The notes: generated from the sequence alone by a model not told the origin. Positions 8,599-18,034 are shown, counted from the first letter of the stretch. The stretch: 64,000 nucleotides of DNA from Scatosoma sp045128055 (GCA_045128055.1 JBGVRC010000007.1:1-64000); one strand, 5' to 3'. Numbers and translations: made by a program.

Positions 8599-8651
8599 GC
8601 GTTTTTGCATTGCTTTCGAAAAAATCTTTCAATTTCTTAAAAAAGTTTTGT

Positions 8652-8683
8652 TATAAAAAACCGCCCTTGGGAAAAGGGCGGTT
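8652..8683 (-). terminator. Intrinsic terminator of the DnaD-domain gene
   Basis: On the minus strand AACCGCCCTT, a 5-nt loop and AAGGGCGGTT are followed by TTTTATAAC, a few bases after the stop codon at 8688. Confidence 0.85.
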
Positions 8684-8687
8684 ATAT

Positions 8688-10433
8688 TTAGGCTTTGTAA
8701 CAGTTGCAGGCAACGCCGCTTGGCAAAAAGCCCGTGTCCGAACAGTTTTTGCATACAAATTGCGGCAATAGGTCTTGTTCTTGGATTTCCAAGCCCGACA
8801 AAATGTTTTTGCGCTCTTGCAAAAGCGCTTTTTTCTTATCCTGCAAAGCAGGCAGGTTTTGCGGCTCGAAAACTTCCGCTTTCGCAAGCGCGATTTCCAT
8901 TTTGGAAAGCTCTGCCGTGATTTCCTTAAAGCGCGCGTTGGCGTTTGCTTTCGTTAAGAATTTTTCCGCTCGGCTTTGCGCTTTTTCTCGCAAAAGCGCG
9001 TAATAACGGTCTCTGTCCGACTTTGCGTTTGCCGCTTCTATCGTGGGGTTGATATAGCCCGATTTTGCGGTTGAACTCGTACCTGCCCCGCCCAAATTGC
9101 TTGAAACGGGCTTTTCGGGGATAGCGGAAAGGGTGTAAATTTCCTTTTGTTTCCAGTCGGAAAGGATTTTATTCATATAGGGCACGGGGTTTGCGCCGCT
9201 TGCGCTGCGCGTCGCCGCTTCCAAAATCATTTCGTCGCTGAATTTCCATTCCCGCCACGTTTTGACAAGGGCAAGGTTGGTTTCGCTCTTTCTCAAACCG
9301 CCGCAAATGCTTTGTATCTTGGTAAAGAGCTTCAATTCGTCGTTCTTTTCCTTTAAAAAGGCTTTCACGCCGTCCGCGGACACCACGCCGTCTTTGAAAA
9401 GGGCGTTGATAAGGGCGTGCATACTTTCAAAGCTCCCGCGCTCCGTCTTTAAACAGAACAAAGCCAAATCCAGCAAGGAAGCTTCTTCAAAGCCGTAGTT
9501 GTACCATTTTTCCACGTATTCGTCCACGTACACGGCGGGGTTTTGTACCTTGACGCCCAGCTTTCTGCCTAAACGGAAGGTAAGGTTTGTAAGGGTTTCC
9601 CTGCCCGTTAAATATTCTTCCACGGCGGCTTTGTCCGTCTTTTCTTTTGCGAAAAGCTCGTCCAAAACCATATCCAAGGTATTCATACTGCCGCGTTTGA
9701 TTTTCTTCGCCGCCGTAAGCACGCTTTCGGTGGAAAAACCAAGGGTTTCCGTCCATTTTCTAAACAGAGCGTAATCCGTTTCGTCGGCGGAACGCCCAAA
9801 GATAGACAAAGCGGAGAAGATATTGAGAATATCCCCTTCGTGGGCGTTGTAGCTGGACAGCTCTTTTTCCACCTGCTCGTACGTAGTACAGCCGTTGCGG
9901 ATAAGCTTTTTCGTCTTGTTAAAAATATACGAAGGGGAGATGGCCGCGCCCTGCTTGTTGACGCAGTATTCCGCAATCAACAAAAAGGCTTGGGGCTGAA
10001 TGTCGTTTTCTTCCAAAAAGCGCATATACTTGATATAATCGCCTGCGGAGATAAATTTGCCCACCTTTTGCATTTTGCGTTGCAATTCCTTGTTGAAATC
10101 GGCGTATTGTTCATAGCGTACCTTTTTGGGTTTGCCGATTGCCGAGCGCACGGGCAAATATTGCACCGTAAAGGGCTCTTGCGCAAGGATTTCTACTAGG
10201 TCGTAATCCTGCCAAAAGGCAAAAACTTCCCGTATTTTTTCTTCCGTCGTTTTCAGGACTTCCGCCATCGAGCGCACGGAGAAATCCGCGTCGTTATTTT
10301 CGCAAAGGAAAAGTCCGTAAAGGTAAACCTTTACGGCGAAGCCGTCCGCTTCGGGTAAGTACTTTGTGATAAACTTATTTTCGACGATGGTGTACGCATT
10401 GTCGTTGTCCTTGGAAAAGGAACAAAATGCCAT
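8688..10433 (-). CDS. DnaD-domain primosome/replication protein
   Basis: 581 residues. The N-terminal part (FITKYLPEADGFAVKVYLYGLFLC) has the winged-helix-like start seen in Firmicute DnaD/DnaB-type replication initiators. The middle holds two regions resembling DnaB_2/DnaD C-terminal domains. The C-terminus has a cysteine cluster (CKNCSDTGFLPSGVACNCYKA) like the zinc-binding segment at the N-terminus of DnaC/DnaI-type helicase loaders. The likely role is remodelling origin or fork DNA and recruiting the replicative helicase. dnaB is in the same window. It has its own divergent promoter facing sbcD. A degenerate copy of the dispersed motif lies in a low-complexity linker around residue 448. 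Confidence 0.82.
   Translation of the reverse strand: MAFCSFSKDNDNAYTIVENKFITKYLPEADGFAVKVYLYGLFLCENNDADFSVRSMAEVLKTTEEKIREVFAFWQDYDLVEILAQEPFTVQYLPVRSAIGKPKKVRYEQYADFNKELQRKMQKVGKFISAGDYIKYMRFLEENDIQPQAFLLIAEYCVNKQGAAISPSYIFNKTKKLIRNGCTTYEQVEKELSSYNAHEGDILNIFSALSIFGRSADETDYALFRKWTETLGFSTESVLTAAKKIKRGSMNTLDMVLDELFAKEKTDKAAVEEYLTGRETLTNLTFRLGRKLGVKVQNPAVYVDEYVEKWYNYGFEEASLLDLALFCLKTERGSFESMHALINALFKDGVVSADGVKAFLKEKNDELKLFTKIQSICGGLRKSETNLALVKTWREWKFSDEMILEAATRSASGANPVPYMNKILSDWKQKEIYTLSAIPEKPVSSNLGGAGTSSTAKSGYINPTIEAANAKSDRDRYYALLREKAQSRAEKFLTKANANARFKEITAELSKMEIALAKAEVFEPQNLPALQDKKKALLQERKNILSGLEIQEQDLLPQFVCKNCSDTGFLPSGVACNCYKA
9071..9093 (-). repeat. Dispersed motif copy (degenerate) inside the DnaD-domain gene
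   Basis: The minus strand contains GGGGCAGGTACGAGTTCAA, two mismatches from the consensus. It encodes GGAGTSS in a flexible linker. Confidence 0.5.
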
Positions 10434-10509
10434 AATAAACTCCTTGCGAAAAAAGTCGTAAAAATCGCGGGGAATTTGCGAAAAACTTTCTTCTTTCTTC
10501 GTTCTTTCC

Positions 10510-10538
10510 TTGCATTTCTGAAAGAAATGGTGTATAAT
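10510..10538 (+). promoter_or_regulatory. Promoter of sbcDC
   Basis: TTGCAT (10510-10515), 17-bp spacer, TATAAT (10533-10538). The leader to the TTG start is about 125 nt. Confidence 0.65.
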
Positions 10539-10580
10539 AAAATAGTCAACTTATGCGTGTTTTTCTACGCGAGTAGGACT

Positions 10581-10609
10581 ATTATACCTTGTTTTCGGCG
10601 TAAAAGCAA
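10581..10609 (-). promoter_or_regulatory. Promoter of the DnaD-domain gene
   Basis: On the minus strand TTGCTT (10609-10604), 17-bp spacer, TATAAT (10586-10581). It lies inside the sbcDC leader region, so the two divergent transcripts overlap at their 5' ends. Confidence 0.6.
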
Positions 10610-10671
10610 GGCGTTTTGCAAGAATTTTTTAAAAACGCGAAAGAAAAATTTGCAAAAAGGGGGTACGGGCA

Positions 10672-11832
10672 TTGAAAATTTTACATACGTCCGATTGGCA
10701 TATCGGCAAACGCTTGGTATCCCGAGATAGATTGCAAGAACAAGCGGAAGTTTTGGACGAAATCGTGGAAATTTGCGATCGGGAAGGGATAGAGCTCGTC
10801 CTTGTCGCAGGGGATATTTTCGATACCTATACGCCGAGCGCGGAAGCGGAAGAGCTTTTCTACGAAAAGATTAAAAAGGTGGCGGGGGAAAACCGCGCCG
10901 TGATTATCATCAGCGGCAACCACGACGACGGCGTGCGGCTTTCGGCGGCTGCGCCCTTGGCGGAAGAATACGGCATTTACATTGTCGGGAACGATAGAAC
11001 GGCGGCTTTGCGAAAGGGAAAAAATCGCAAGGTGTACCCCACCTGCGGCGGAAAAGGGTATATCGTTATGGACAACGGCAGCCAAGCCGTGTACGTATCC
11101 TTGCTTCCCTACCCCAACGAAGCTCGTTTCCGTGAAGAAAAATCCGAGCTGTCTTACGTGGAGCAAATGGGAAAATGGTTACAAGAAGGTATGGCGGATA
11201 ACGCGGAAAATTTGCCCACCGTTTTAATGGCGCATATCTTTGTCGCGGGCGGCAGCGCTTCGCAGGGCGAACGGGATATCGAGCTTGGCGGCGCGCGGGC
11301 GATACCCGTCGGCAATTTGCCAAGCTGTCAATATATCGCGCTTGGGCATTTGCATAAAAAACAACATATGGGCTCGGGGCATTGCTATTATAGCGGCTCG
11401 CCCTTGCAATACGCATTCGACGAAGTAGCGGATAAAAGCGTAAAGGTGTTTGATTTGACGTCGAAAGGGGTACAAAATGTATGCGACGTACCCTTGACCA
11501 AAGGGAAAAAGCTTGTTCGCTTGGAAGCAACCGACGTGGAAACGGCGTTGGATTTGCTGGCGCAATATCCCGATAATTACGTCGAGCTGACGTTGATTTT
11601 AACCCAGCCGTTGACGTCGGCGGACAGCAAAGCGTTAAACGCCCACGAAAATCTCGTTTCGCTCATCGCGGAAATTCACGGGGAAGAAAGCGTAACGTTC
11701 GAGTCCCGCAAGGGGCTTTCGGACGAAGAATTGTTCGATATGTTTTACAAAAACAGCTTCGGCGCGCAGCCGAAAGACGAATTGAAAGCTTTGTTCTTAC
11801 AAACTATGGCAGAGCTTGCCGAAAGGAGCTGA
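10672..11832 (+). CDS. sbcD: Nuclease SbcCD subunit D
   Basis: 386 residues. This is the Mre11-type metallophosphoesterase subunit of the SbcCD exonuclease, which cuts DNA hairpins and protein-blocked ends. Metal-binding motifs are all visible: TSDWHIG, GDIFD, SGNHDDG, MAHIF and GHLHKKQ. The start is a TTG preceded by AAAAAGGGGG. No in-frame ATG fits the conserved N-terminus MKILHTSDWHIGKRL. The C-terminal cap domain is of normal length. sbcC follows 37 bp downstream in the same operon. The sequence over the start (GGGGGTACGGGCATTGAA) loosely resembles the dispersed motif. Confidence 0.95.
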   Translation: MKILHTSDWHIGKRLVSRDRLQEQAEVLDEIVEICDREGIELVLVAGDIFDTYTPSAEAEELFYEKIKKVAGENRAVIIISGNHDDGVRLSAAAPLAEEYGIYIVGNDRTAALRKGKNRKVYPTCGGKGYIVMDNGSQAVYVSLLPYPNEARFREEKSELSYVEQMGKWLQEGMADNAENLPTVLMAHIFVAGGSASQGERDIELGGARAIPVGNLPSCQYIALGHLHKKQHMGSGHCYYSGSPLQYAFDEVADKSVKVFDLTSKGVQNVCDVPLTKGKKLVRLEATDVETALDLLAQYPDNYVELTLILTQPLTSADSKALNAHENLVSLIAEIHGEESVTFESRKGLSDEELFDMFYKNSFGAQPKDELKALFLQTMAELAERS

Positions 11833-11869
11833 TTTAAGCGTCGGCACGAACAAAAAAGGGGGAGAGAAA

Positions 11870-14458
11870 ATGAAGCCTATTTATCTTGAATTTTGCGGCG
11901 TAAATAGCTTTTCTGAAAAGGCGCAAATTGATTTTCGCTCTCTTCTTTCGGGCGGCGTATTCGGTGTGTTTGGGGACACGGGCAGCGGGAAAAGTACCAT
12001 TTTGGACTGTATACATTTGGCGCTTTACGGCAAGATGGAACGCAGCAGCGGCAGCGAGTATATCCATCACAGCGCCGATTCCGCGTACGTGATTTTCGAT
12101 TTTGAAATCACCGTAGACGGGAAAACGGGCTTATACCGCGTACAGCGCGAACGCCGCCGTAAAAGCAATACGGCGAAAGCCTTTTTGTACGAATACGGAG
12201 CGGACGGAAAACTGCTTGCTTTGGCGGAAGGTACGCGGGACGTAGATGAAAAAATAGAAGAAATCATCGGCTTGACCTTTGCCGATTTCAAGATGTGTAT
12301 CGCCTTACCGCAGGGGGATTTTGCGGCGCTTGTGCAGGCCGCGCCCGGGGATAGGGTAAAGCTGATTTCCCGTCTTTTCGATTTGGAAAAATACGGCGAA
12401 AGACTGTTTAAAGCGGCGGGGGAAAAGTATTACAAGGCGGAAGAAGAATGTAATCTCGTCCGCGCGAAAATGGGCGAAAACGAAGGCTGTGACGAAGCCG
12501 CGCTTACCGCAAAGCAAACGGAAATTGCAGAAGTAAAAGCCGCGTTGACCGTGGCGGAAACCGAGCTTGCCGACGCGGAAAAGGCTTTGTCGGCGATAGA
12601 AGAATTGCAAAAAGAAAAAGCGGCGTTCGACGCCTTAGAAAAGAAATTACGAGATTATGCGGCGCGTTTGGAAGAAATGGAAAACCGCAAAAAGGCGTTG
12701 GAAAAAATACCTTTTGCAAAAGCGGTGGAAAGCGACGCGCGCGCTTTGGAAACCAACCGTAAAGAAACCGCGGACGCCAAAGCGGCGGCGGAAAAGGCTT
12801 TGTTTGCGATGCAAGCGGAAACGGAAAAGTTGCGCGTTGAAAAGGAAAAACTCGCCCGAGAAAATTACGATGAAAAAATCCTGCAATACAGCGTCAATCT
12901 TGAAAAGGTGAAGGCTGCGGATAGGGATATTCAAGAAGAACAAAAAGCCAAACAAGCGTACGAAGATAGCGTAAAAGAATACAACGATTTCAAAAAGAAA
13001 TGCGTTGCGGACGATTTCGACGGCAAGATAAACGCTTTGCAAACGGAGCTTGCTTCCCTTGGCGAAGACGAAAGCTTGCTCGATTATTTAAAACATAACT
13101 ACGCGCAGGTCTTTGCGAAAACGGCGTACGACGAGTTTTGCGCGGATTTGCGTTCTTTGGCGAAAAAGCACCCGACAGCGGAAAAGGATATTTGCCTTTT
13201 GGTGGAAAAATACACGCCGTCTACAACGGACGAAAGGGGTTTGGACGTCGCGCAAATCAACGCGGCTTTCCAAGCATTGACGAAAAAGAAAACTGCGCTT
13301 CGCGATAAAATCGACCAAGTAAAAAACGCGAAAGGGGATTTTGAAAAAATCCAAATCAAAATGCAAGCGATTGCAGCACAGGGCAAGATTTATCACCAGC
13401 AATGGGACGCGGCGAAAGAAAAAGTGGCGGCGGTGAAAGAGCTTGGGGATAAGGACGGCTTGGATAGGCAATTAACCCTTTTGAAAAACGCAAAAAAGCA
13501 AGCGGAAGACAAGGTGGAAGCGGCGTTAGAGCGTATCAACAATCTTCACGCCGAACACGAAAAGCAAAAAGGTTTTGCGGAAAAGGGAGCGCAAGCGGAA
13601 AAGGCTTTGCAACAGCGTTTAAGCGAGAGCTTGCAAGAAAGCGGGTTTGCGACCGCCGACCAAGCCAAAGCTTTGCTTGCGAAAATCGGGGATATAGAAA
13701 GGGAAAAAGAAGCTTGCGCGCGCTTTTTCGACGGCTACGCTTTGACAAAAGGCAAGTACGAAGAAACGGACAAAAGCAAGTTTTCCGCGTTTGACGAAAA
13801 CGCGCTTTCGCACGCGCGTGCGTATAGAGCGGAGAAAAAGCTCGGTCGGGATACGCTCTCGCAAAAGCTTGCCGAATGCAACGCGGAATATGGACTTTTG
13901 TTGAAAAAGCGGGAAAAATATCTCGAACTGGAAGCGGATTTAAAGCAAAAGGAAAAGCAAAAAAATCTTTGCGAAGAATTGCATAAGCTCTTAAAAGGGA
14001 ATAAATTTTTGGAATTTATCGCCTGTGAATATTTACAGGAAATTTGTTTGCGAGCAAGCAAGATTTTGCTGTCGTTGACGGCGGGTAGATATTTTTTACG
14101 CTACGACAAAGAATTTAAGGTTGGCGACAATTTAGAAGGCGGAAATTTCCGCGCGGTAAAAACCCTTTCGGGCGGCGAAACCTTTTTGGTTTCGTTATCG
14201 CTGGCGCTTTCCCTTTCGGGGGAAATTTGCTTGCGTTCCAGACGCTCGATGGAGTTTTTCTTCCTGGACGAAGGCTTTGGTACGCTGGACGGAAAGCTCG
14301 TAGACACGGTTATGGACGTATTGACGAAGCTGAGCAAGGATTTTGCGGTCGGGCTGATTTCTCACGTGGAAGAATTAAAGCATAGAATAGAAAATAAGAT
14401 TTTGGTGACGGGGGCAAACGAACGTCACGGTTCGCAAATCAAAATAGAAAACTTTTAA
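11870..14458 (+). CDS. sbcC: Nuclease SbcCD subunit C, Rad50-like ATPase
   Basis: 862 residues. It is the ABC-type ATPase partner of SbcD. Walker A is GDTGSGKST at residues 35-43. Two long coiled-coil arms follow, then the ABC signature (KTLSGGETFLVSLSLALSLS) and Walker B (FFLDEGFGTLDG) near the C-terminus. The start at 11870 has AAGGGGGAG and gives the family N-terminus MKPIYLEFCGVNSFSE. An in-frame ATG further upstream lies inside sbcD. Oddly, there is no CxxC zinc hook anywhere, although the two arms are otherwise intact. The hook position seems to be replaced by a helical segment around residues 420-450. The protein is also shorter than the usual 1000 or more residues. Confidence 0.93.
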   Translation: MKPIYLEFCGVNSFSEKAQIDFRSLLSGGVFGVFGDTGSGKSTILDCIHLALYGKMERSSGSEYIHHSADSAYVIFDFEITVDGKTGLYRVQRERRRKSNTAKAFLYEYGADGKLLALAEGTRDVDEKIEEIIGLTFADFKMCIALPQGDFAALVQAAPGDRVKLISRLFDLEKYGERLFKAAGEKYYKAEEECNLVRAKMGENEGCDEAALTAKQTEIAEVKAALTVAETELADAEKALSAIEELQKEKAAFDALEKKLRDYAARLEEMENRKKALEKIPFAKAVESDARALETNRKETADAKAAAEKALFAMQAETEKLRVEKEKLARENYDEKILQYSVNLEKVKAADRDIQEEQKAKQAYEDSVKEYNDFKKKCVADDFDGKINALQTELASLGEDESLLDYLKHNYAQVFAKTAYDEFCADLRSLAKKHPTAEKDICLLVEKYTPSTTDERGLDVAQINAAFQALTKKKTALRDKIDQVKNAKGDFEKIQIKMQAIAAQGKIYHQQWDAAKEKVAAVKELGDKDGLDRQLTLLKNAKKQAEDKVEAALERINNLHAEHEKQKGFAEKGAQAEKALQQRLSESLQESGFATADQAKALLAKIGDIEREKEACARFFDGYALTKGKYEETDKSKFSAFDENALSHARAYRAEKKLGRDTLSQKLAECNAEYGLLLKKREKYLELEADLKQKEKQKNLCEELHKLLKGNKFLEFIACEYLQEICLRASKILLSLTAGRYFLRYDKEFKVGDNLEGGNFRAVKTLSGGETFLVSLSLALSLSGEICLRSRRSMEFFFLDEGFGTLDGKLVDTVMDVLTKLSKDFAVGLISHVEELKHRIENKILVTGANERHGSQIKIENF

Positions 14459-14481
14459 ATAACAACAAGAACGGATATAGT

Positions 14482-16188
14482 ATGAAAACGATTGTAAGCG
14501 CCATAGGTTTATGGAAAAAATTTAATATCGACAATCCGCTCGGAGCAAGCGAATGGGGGATTGAAAACGAAGACGGGATTCGCCGTTGCCACGTTTCCTA
14601 TTACGGGCACAAAGCCGAAGATGGCAGCGTCCGTGTTTACGCGCGTTTTGCCCGCCCCGACGGGGACGGAAAGCGTCCCACCATTTTGTTTTTAGGGGAC
14701 GCAGGCGAAGCGGTCAGCGAAGACGTCATCAACTACTTCGTATCCAAGGGCTACGGGGTGCTTATGCCCGATTACTCGGGGAAAATGGCAAAGGACGGCG
14801 AAGGGATTTTGCGCACGGCATACCCCCCTTCTCTTTCGTATGGTAATTTTGAGCAAGCGCAGGGCTTGGAAAGCTTGCGCGATTTGGAAACGGAACAAAC
14901 GACTTGGTTCGAATGGACGTACGTTGCGCTCTATTCCATCGCCTATTTAAAATCCCGCGAAGACGTGGGCAATATCGGTGTAATCGGCGTGCGTATGGGC
15001 GGGGAAATCGCTTGGCAAGTTATGCTTTCTCCCGATATTAAATGCGGCGTGCCTATCAGCGCGGCTGGCTGGCGTTCTTTTGGCAACTACGCGAAGTTCG
15101 GCGACGATATCGCGCACAATTTAAGCGACGATAGACACCGTTATATCGCAGCGGTGGAAGCGCAATCCTACGCCCCCTATGTAAAATGTCCCGTGTTGAT
15201 GCTCGCGGCTTTGCACGATAAAAAATTCGATTGCGACAGAGCTTACGACACCTATTCGAGAATAGGCAACGGGGACGGCAACGCTTTGGCATATTCTATG
15301 GAAAGCGGCGGTTGCATCGGGCCTAACGGCTTGGTGGATATGGAGCTGTTCTTGGAAAAGAACTTAAAGGGCAGAGAAATTTACGTACCCGACACCTTGA
15401 ATATTGCTATTAAAGAGACGGAAGACGGCTTGCAGGTAGACGTCGAATGTGATAAAGAAGGGATTTTGGAAGAATCGGGCGTATTTTACGCGGAAGCGGA
15501 CGTCAAGACGAAATCGGCGTACCGCGAATGGCGTTGTAAGTATAAAACGGACGGCATAGCGGTGAAAAACGGGAAATATTCCTGTACGATACAGCCTTTT
15601 TCGGGCGCGTCGGCGGCGTTTGTGTTCGCTTATGCAAAATATATCAACGGTTTCCGCGTTATGTCTAAAATCGTATCCAAGCGCTTCAATAAACCCGACG
15701 CAAACGCCGTACGCAGCAGAAACGTGTTCACGGACGGCAGCTTGGAATGTTTCAGCATTGCCAACCACAACGATTATTCGATTGGCGGGATATTTTTAGA
15801 ACGCTCCGCCGTACCCAAGCATTTTTGCGGCTACGGAGATATCAAGGGCGCGTATTCCGTGGGCGGTATCCGTACCTACAAAATCAGCTCCCCCCGCTTC
15901 GTGCCGATGGAAAACGCGTTGCTTGCGTTTGACGTGTATTCTCCGCAAAGCCAAGAAATTGCGGTGACGATTGAAATGGCGCACGTAGAAAAGGGGGACG
16001 GCAGTTATACCTGCCGCGTGCCCGTCAAAGGCGGCGGAAAATGGAAACGGGTGATTTTAAAAGCGGGCGATTTTAAAGGCGGCGAATACGGCTATCCCTT
16101 GGCAAACTTCTGTGACGGCAGCGCGCTCGTTTTCGCTTGCGCGGACGAAGAGAAGGAGTTTGGGGTTACGAATATCCTTTGGCTCTAA
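14482..16188 (+). CDS. Alpha/beta-hydrolase-fold protein lacking the catalytic serine
   Basis: 568 residues. The N-terminal 320 residues resemble acetylxylan-esterase/dienelactone-hydrolase-like proteins (RPTILFLGDAGEAVSEDVINYFVSKGYGVLMPDYSG). The C-terminal 240 residues are a beta-rich accessory region. At the nucleophile elbow the sequence is IGVRMGGE, so the expected Ser is Arg171. The later site where a catalytic His is expected reads ESGGCIGPNG. The Asp strand (LMLAALHDKKFD) is kept. It is probably not a serine hydrolase and may bind a ligand instead. It follows sbcC by 23 bp and may be cotranscribed. There is no signal peptide. Confidence 0.6.
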   Translation: MKTIVSAIGLWKKFNIDNPLGASEWGIENEDGIRRCHVSYYGHKAEDGSVRVYARFARPDGDGKRPTILFLGDAGEAVSEDVINYFVSKGYGVLMPDYSGKMAKDGEGILRTAYPPSLSYGNFEQAQGLESLRDLETEQTTWFEWTYVALYSIAYLKSREDVGNIGVIGVRMGGEIAWQVMLSPDIKCGVPISAAGWRSFGNYAKFGDDIAHNLSDDRHRYIAAVEAQSYAPYVKCPVLMLAALHDKKFDCDRAYDTYSRIGNGDGNALAYSMESGGCIGPNGLVDMELFLEKNLKGREIYVPDTLNIAIKETEDGLQVDVECDKEGILEESGVFYAEADVKTKSAYREWRCKYKTDGIAVKNGKYSCTIQPFSGASAAFVFAYAKYINGFRVMSKIVSKRFNKPDANAVRSRNVFTDGSLECFSIANHNDYSIGGIFLERSAVPKHFCGYGDIKGAYSVGGIRTYKISSPRFVPMENALLAFDVYSPQSQEIAVTIEMAHVEKGDGSYTCRVPVKGGGKWKRVILKAGDFKGGEYGYPLANFCDGSALVFACADEEKEFGVTNILWL

Positions 16189-16378
16189 AAACGACGCATA
16201 TGCTTCTCATTTCAGCGTTGTAGCTCCGTGCCCACTCAGTCACGTACGTCTATGTACGCTCCATCGTAGGTACTCGCTACGCCTTGAACTGCTCGCATCT
16301 TCGCCGTTTTTCCGTTTCAAACGGGCAAAAACTGTATCCAAATACCAACAAGACAATAAAATCCATTGGAGTGAAAGA
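16189..16378 (+). other. Hairpin-rich intergenic element upstream of lepB
   Basis: No gene is supported here, although the lepB frame stays open back to 16112. It contains CGTAC-6-GTACG (around 16242-16257) and several short inverted repeats. The layout resembles the recurrent structured intergenic elements of many Clostridia, but I see only one copy in this window. The ribosome binding site of lepB (GGAGTGA) is at its right end. Confidence 0.35.
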
Positions 16379-17074
16379 GTGAAATTGCAACAAGGCTTTG
16401 AAAACAGCCCGCTTTACGAAGAGCGGTTTGGATATAAAGAAGACAGAAAAACAAGGATATTCTTCTTTGTTATTTTTTGCTGCTTGTTTGTTGCGTTCAC
16501 CTTCCGCGTATATTTTGCAAGAAATTACAGCGGCGTGCAGGTTTCTGGTTCGTCCATGGCGCAAACCTTATACAGCGGCGAACAGCTGCTTATGAAAAAT
16601 ACGGACGGAACGGACGCGGAGCGCGGCGACGTCATCGTCGTGTACGTCGGCGGATATAAAGAATTTATGGGCAGTAATACGGAATATCTCATCAAACGCT
16701 TGATTGCGGTGGAAGGGGATAAGGTACGCTGTTCACGCGGAGAAATTGAAATTTGCTACGCGGGTACGGACGAGTGGACGCGTTTAGACGAGCCCTACGC
16801 TTATTACAACAACAGCTCGCTTATGGGCGGGAAAGAAAACTATAACTTCGACGAATACGTAGTAGGGGAAGGAGAAGTGTTCTTTCTTGGCGATAATCGC
16901 AACAACAGCCAAGACAGCCGTTATAAGGAAGGGTATTCCCACTTAAACAGGCTGTATAAACGCTCGGATATCGTCGGTATCGTACCGCAATGGGCGATTG
17001 ACAATCAAAAGCTTTTAGAAAAAATCTTTTTCAATTCCTTTTTAGGGGTTGGCAAAAACGAAACGGGAAATTAA
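16379..17074 (+). CDS. lepB: Signal peptidase I
   Basis: 231 residues. It cleaves signal peptides of exported proteins at the outer face of the membrane. A single N-terminal membrane helix lies at about residues 20-42. The catalytic Ser is in VSGSSMAQTLYSGE and the general-base Lys in YLIKRLIAVEGD. The later boxes GDVIVVYV and FFLGDNRNNSQDSR are typical. I chose the GTG at 16379, preceded by TTGGAGTGAAAGA. The open frame upstream encodes a basic, non-conserved segment from the intergenic element. The spacing to the DegV gene (60 bp) allows one transcript. Confidence 0.92.
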   Translation: MKLQQGFENSPLYEERFGYKEDRKTRIFFFVIFCCLFVAFTFRVYFARNYSGVQVSGSSMAQTLYSGEQLLMKNTDGTDAERGDVIVVYVGGYKEFMGSNTEYLIKRLIAVEGDKVRCSRGEIEICYAGTDEWTRLDEPYAYYNNSSLMGGKENYNFDEYVVGEGEVFFLGDNRNNSQDSRYKEGYSHLNRLYKRSDIVGIVPQWAIDNQKLLEKIFFNSFLGVGKNETGN

Positions 17075-17134
17075 GCGTTACGGCGCTTTTAATCAAATCA
17101 AATAAAATAAAAAAGATACGAAAGGAGAAAAAAT

Positions 17135-17977
17135 ATGATTCGTATTACATCTGACAGCACTTGCGATTTGGGAAAACTTGTTGAAGAACGCAATATCGGG
17201 ATTAAGCCCTTGCAGGTAAATCTTGGCGTTGACGTATACAGCGACGGCGTGGATATCACCCCCCAAGACATTTTTGCATACGTAGCAAAGACCAACGAAT
17301 TGCCCAAAACCAGCGCGCCCAGCGTTGCCGATTACGAGCAGTTTTTTAAAGAACAGCTTGCTTTTGGGGACGAAATTATCCACTTTAATATTTCGTCCAA
17401 GAGCTCCGGTTCGCATAACTTTGCAAAGCAAGCGGCGGAAAGCTTTGACGGTAAAGTACACGTCATCGACTCTATGGCGCTTTCTTCGGGACAAGGCTTG
17501 CTTGTTTTGAAGGCGGCGGATATGCGCGACGAAGGCAAGAGTGCGCAAGAAATCGTCAGCGTGATGGAAGAATTGAGAACGAGAGTCAATACGTCTTTCG
17601 TACCCGACACCTTGGATTATTTGCACAAGGGCGGCAGAGTTTCGGGTATGGTAAAAACGGTGGCGGCTATGTTCAAAATCCACCCCCTTATCTACATGGA
17701 AGGCGGCCAGCTTTTGCCTGGTAAAAAATATAAAGGCAAGATGACTGCCCTTATCAAGCAATACGTAGCGGATTTGAAAGAGTTATATCCCAACTACGAC
17801 AAGAGCCTTTGCTTTGTCACCCACTCGTCGGCAGACCAAGAGCTTGTGGACGCGGCGAAAGCGGCGGTTGCGGAGCACTTCCAGTTTGACAAGGTGGAAG
17901 AAACGATTGCGGGTTCTATCATTACCAGCCATTGCGGCAAGGGTACGCTCGGCGTATTGTTCATCTACAACAACTAA
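17135..17977 (+). CDS. DegV family fatty-acid-binding protein
   Basis: 280 residues. DegV proteins (FakB-like) bind a fatty acid so it can be phosphorylated by a FakA-type kinase. The N-terminus IRITSDSTCDL has the family loop, HFNISSKSSGSHNFA the ligand Ser/Thr region, and VPDTLDYLHKGGRVSG the conserved central motif. It is single-domain and of the usual length. AAAGGAG precedes the ATG. No FakA gene is in the window. Confidence 0.9.
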   Translation: MIRITSDSTCDLGKLVEERNIGIKPLQVNLGVDVYSDGVDITPQDIFAYVAKTNELPKTSAPSVADYEQFFKEQLAFGDEIIHFNISSKSSGSHNFAKQAAESFDGKVHVIDSMALSSGQGLLVLKAADMRDEGKSAQEIVSVMEELRTRVNTSFVPDTLDYLHKGGRVSGMVKTVAAMFKIHPLIYMEGGQLLPGKKYKGKMTALIKQYVADLKELYPNYDKSLCFVTHSSADQELVDAAKAAVAEHFQFDKVEETIAGSIITSHCGKGTLGVLFIYNN

Positions 17978-18013
17978 AAAGCATCAAAATACGGCAGCCT
18001 GCCTTCGTTAAGC

Positions 18014-18034
18014 GGGGGCAGGTATGCGACGAAT
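18014..18034 (+). repeat. Dispersed motif copy upstream of the 18047 gene
   Basis: GGGGGCAGGTATGCGACGAAT, three mismatches from consensus. It is followed within 3 nt by the TAGGAGAG ribosome binding site of the next gene. Its GGCAG also pairs with CTGCC at 17999-18003. Confidence 0.7.

Noticed and set aside
10655..10678. Sequence over the sbcD start as a motif copy
   Set aside because: It needs a 3-base deletion and several changes to align, and the G run is explained by the ribosome binding site. Mentioned only as a loose resemblance.
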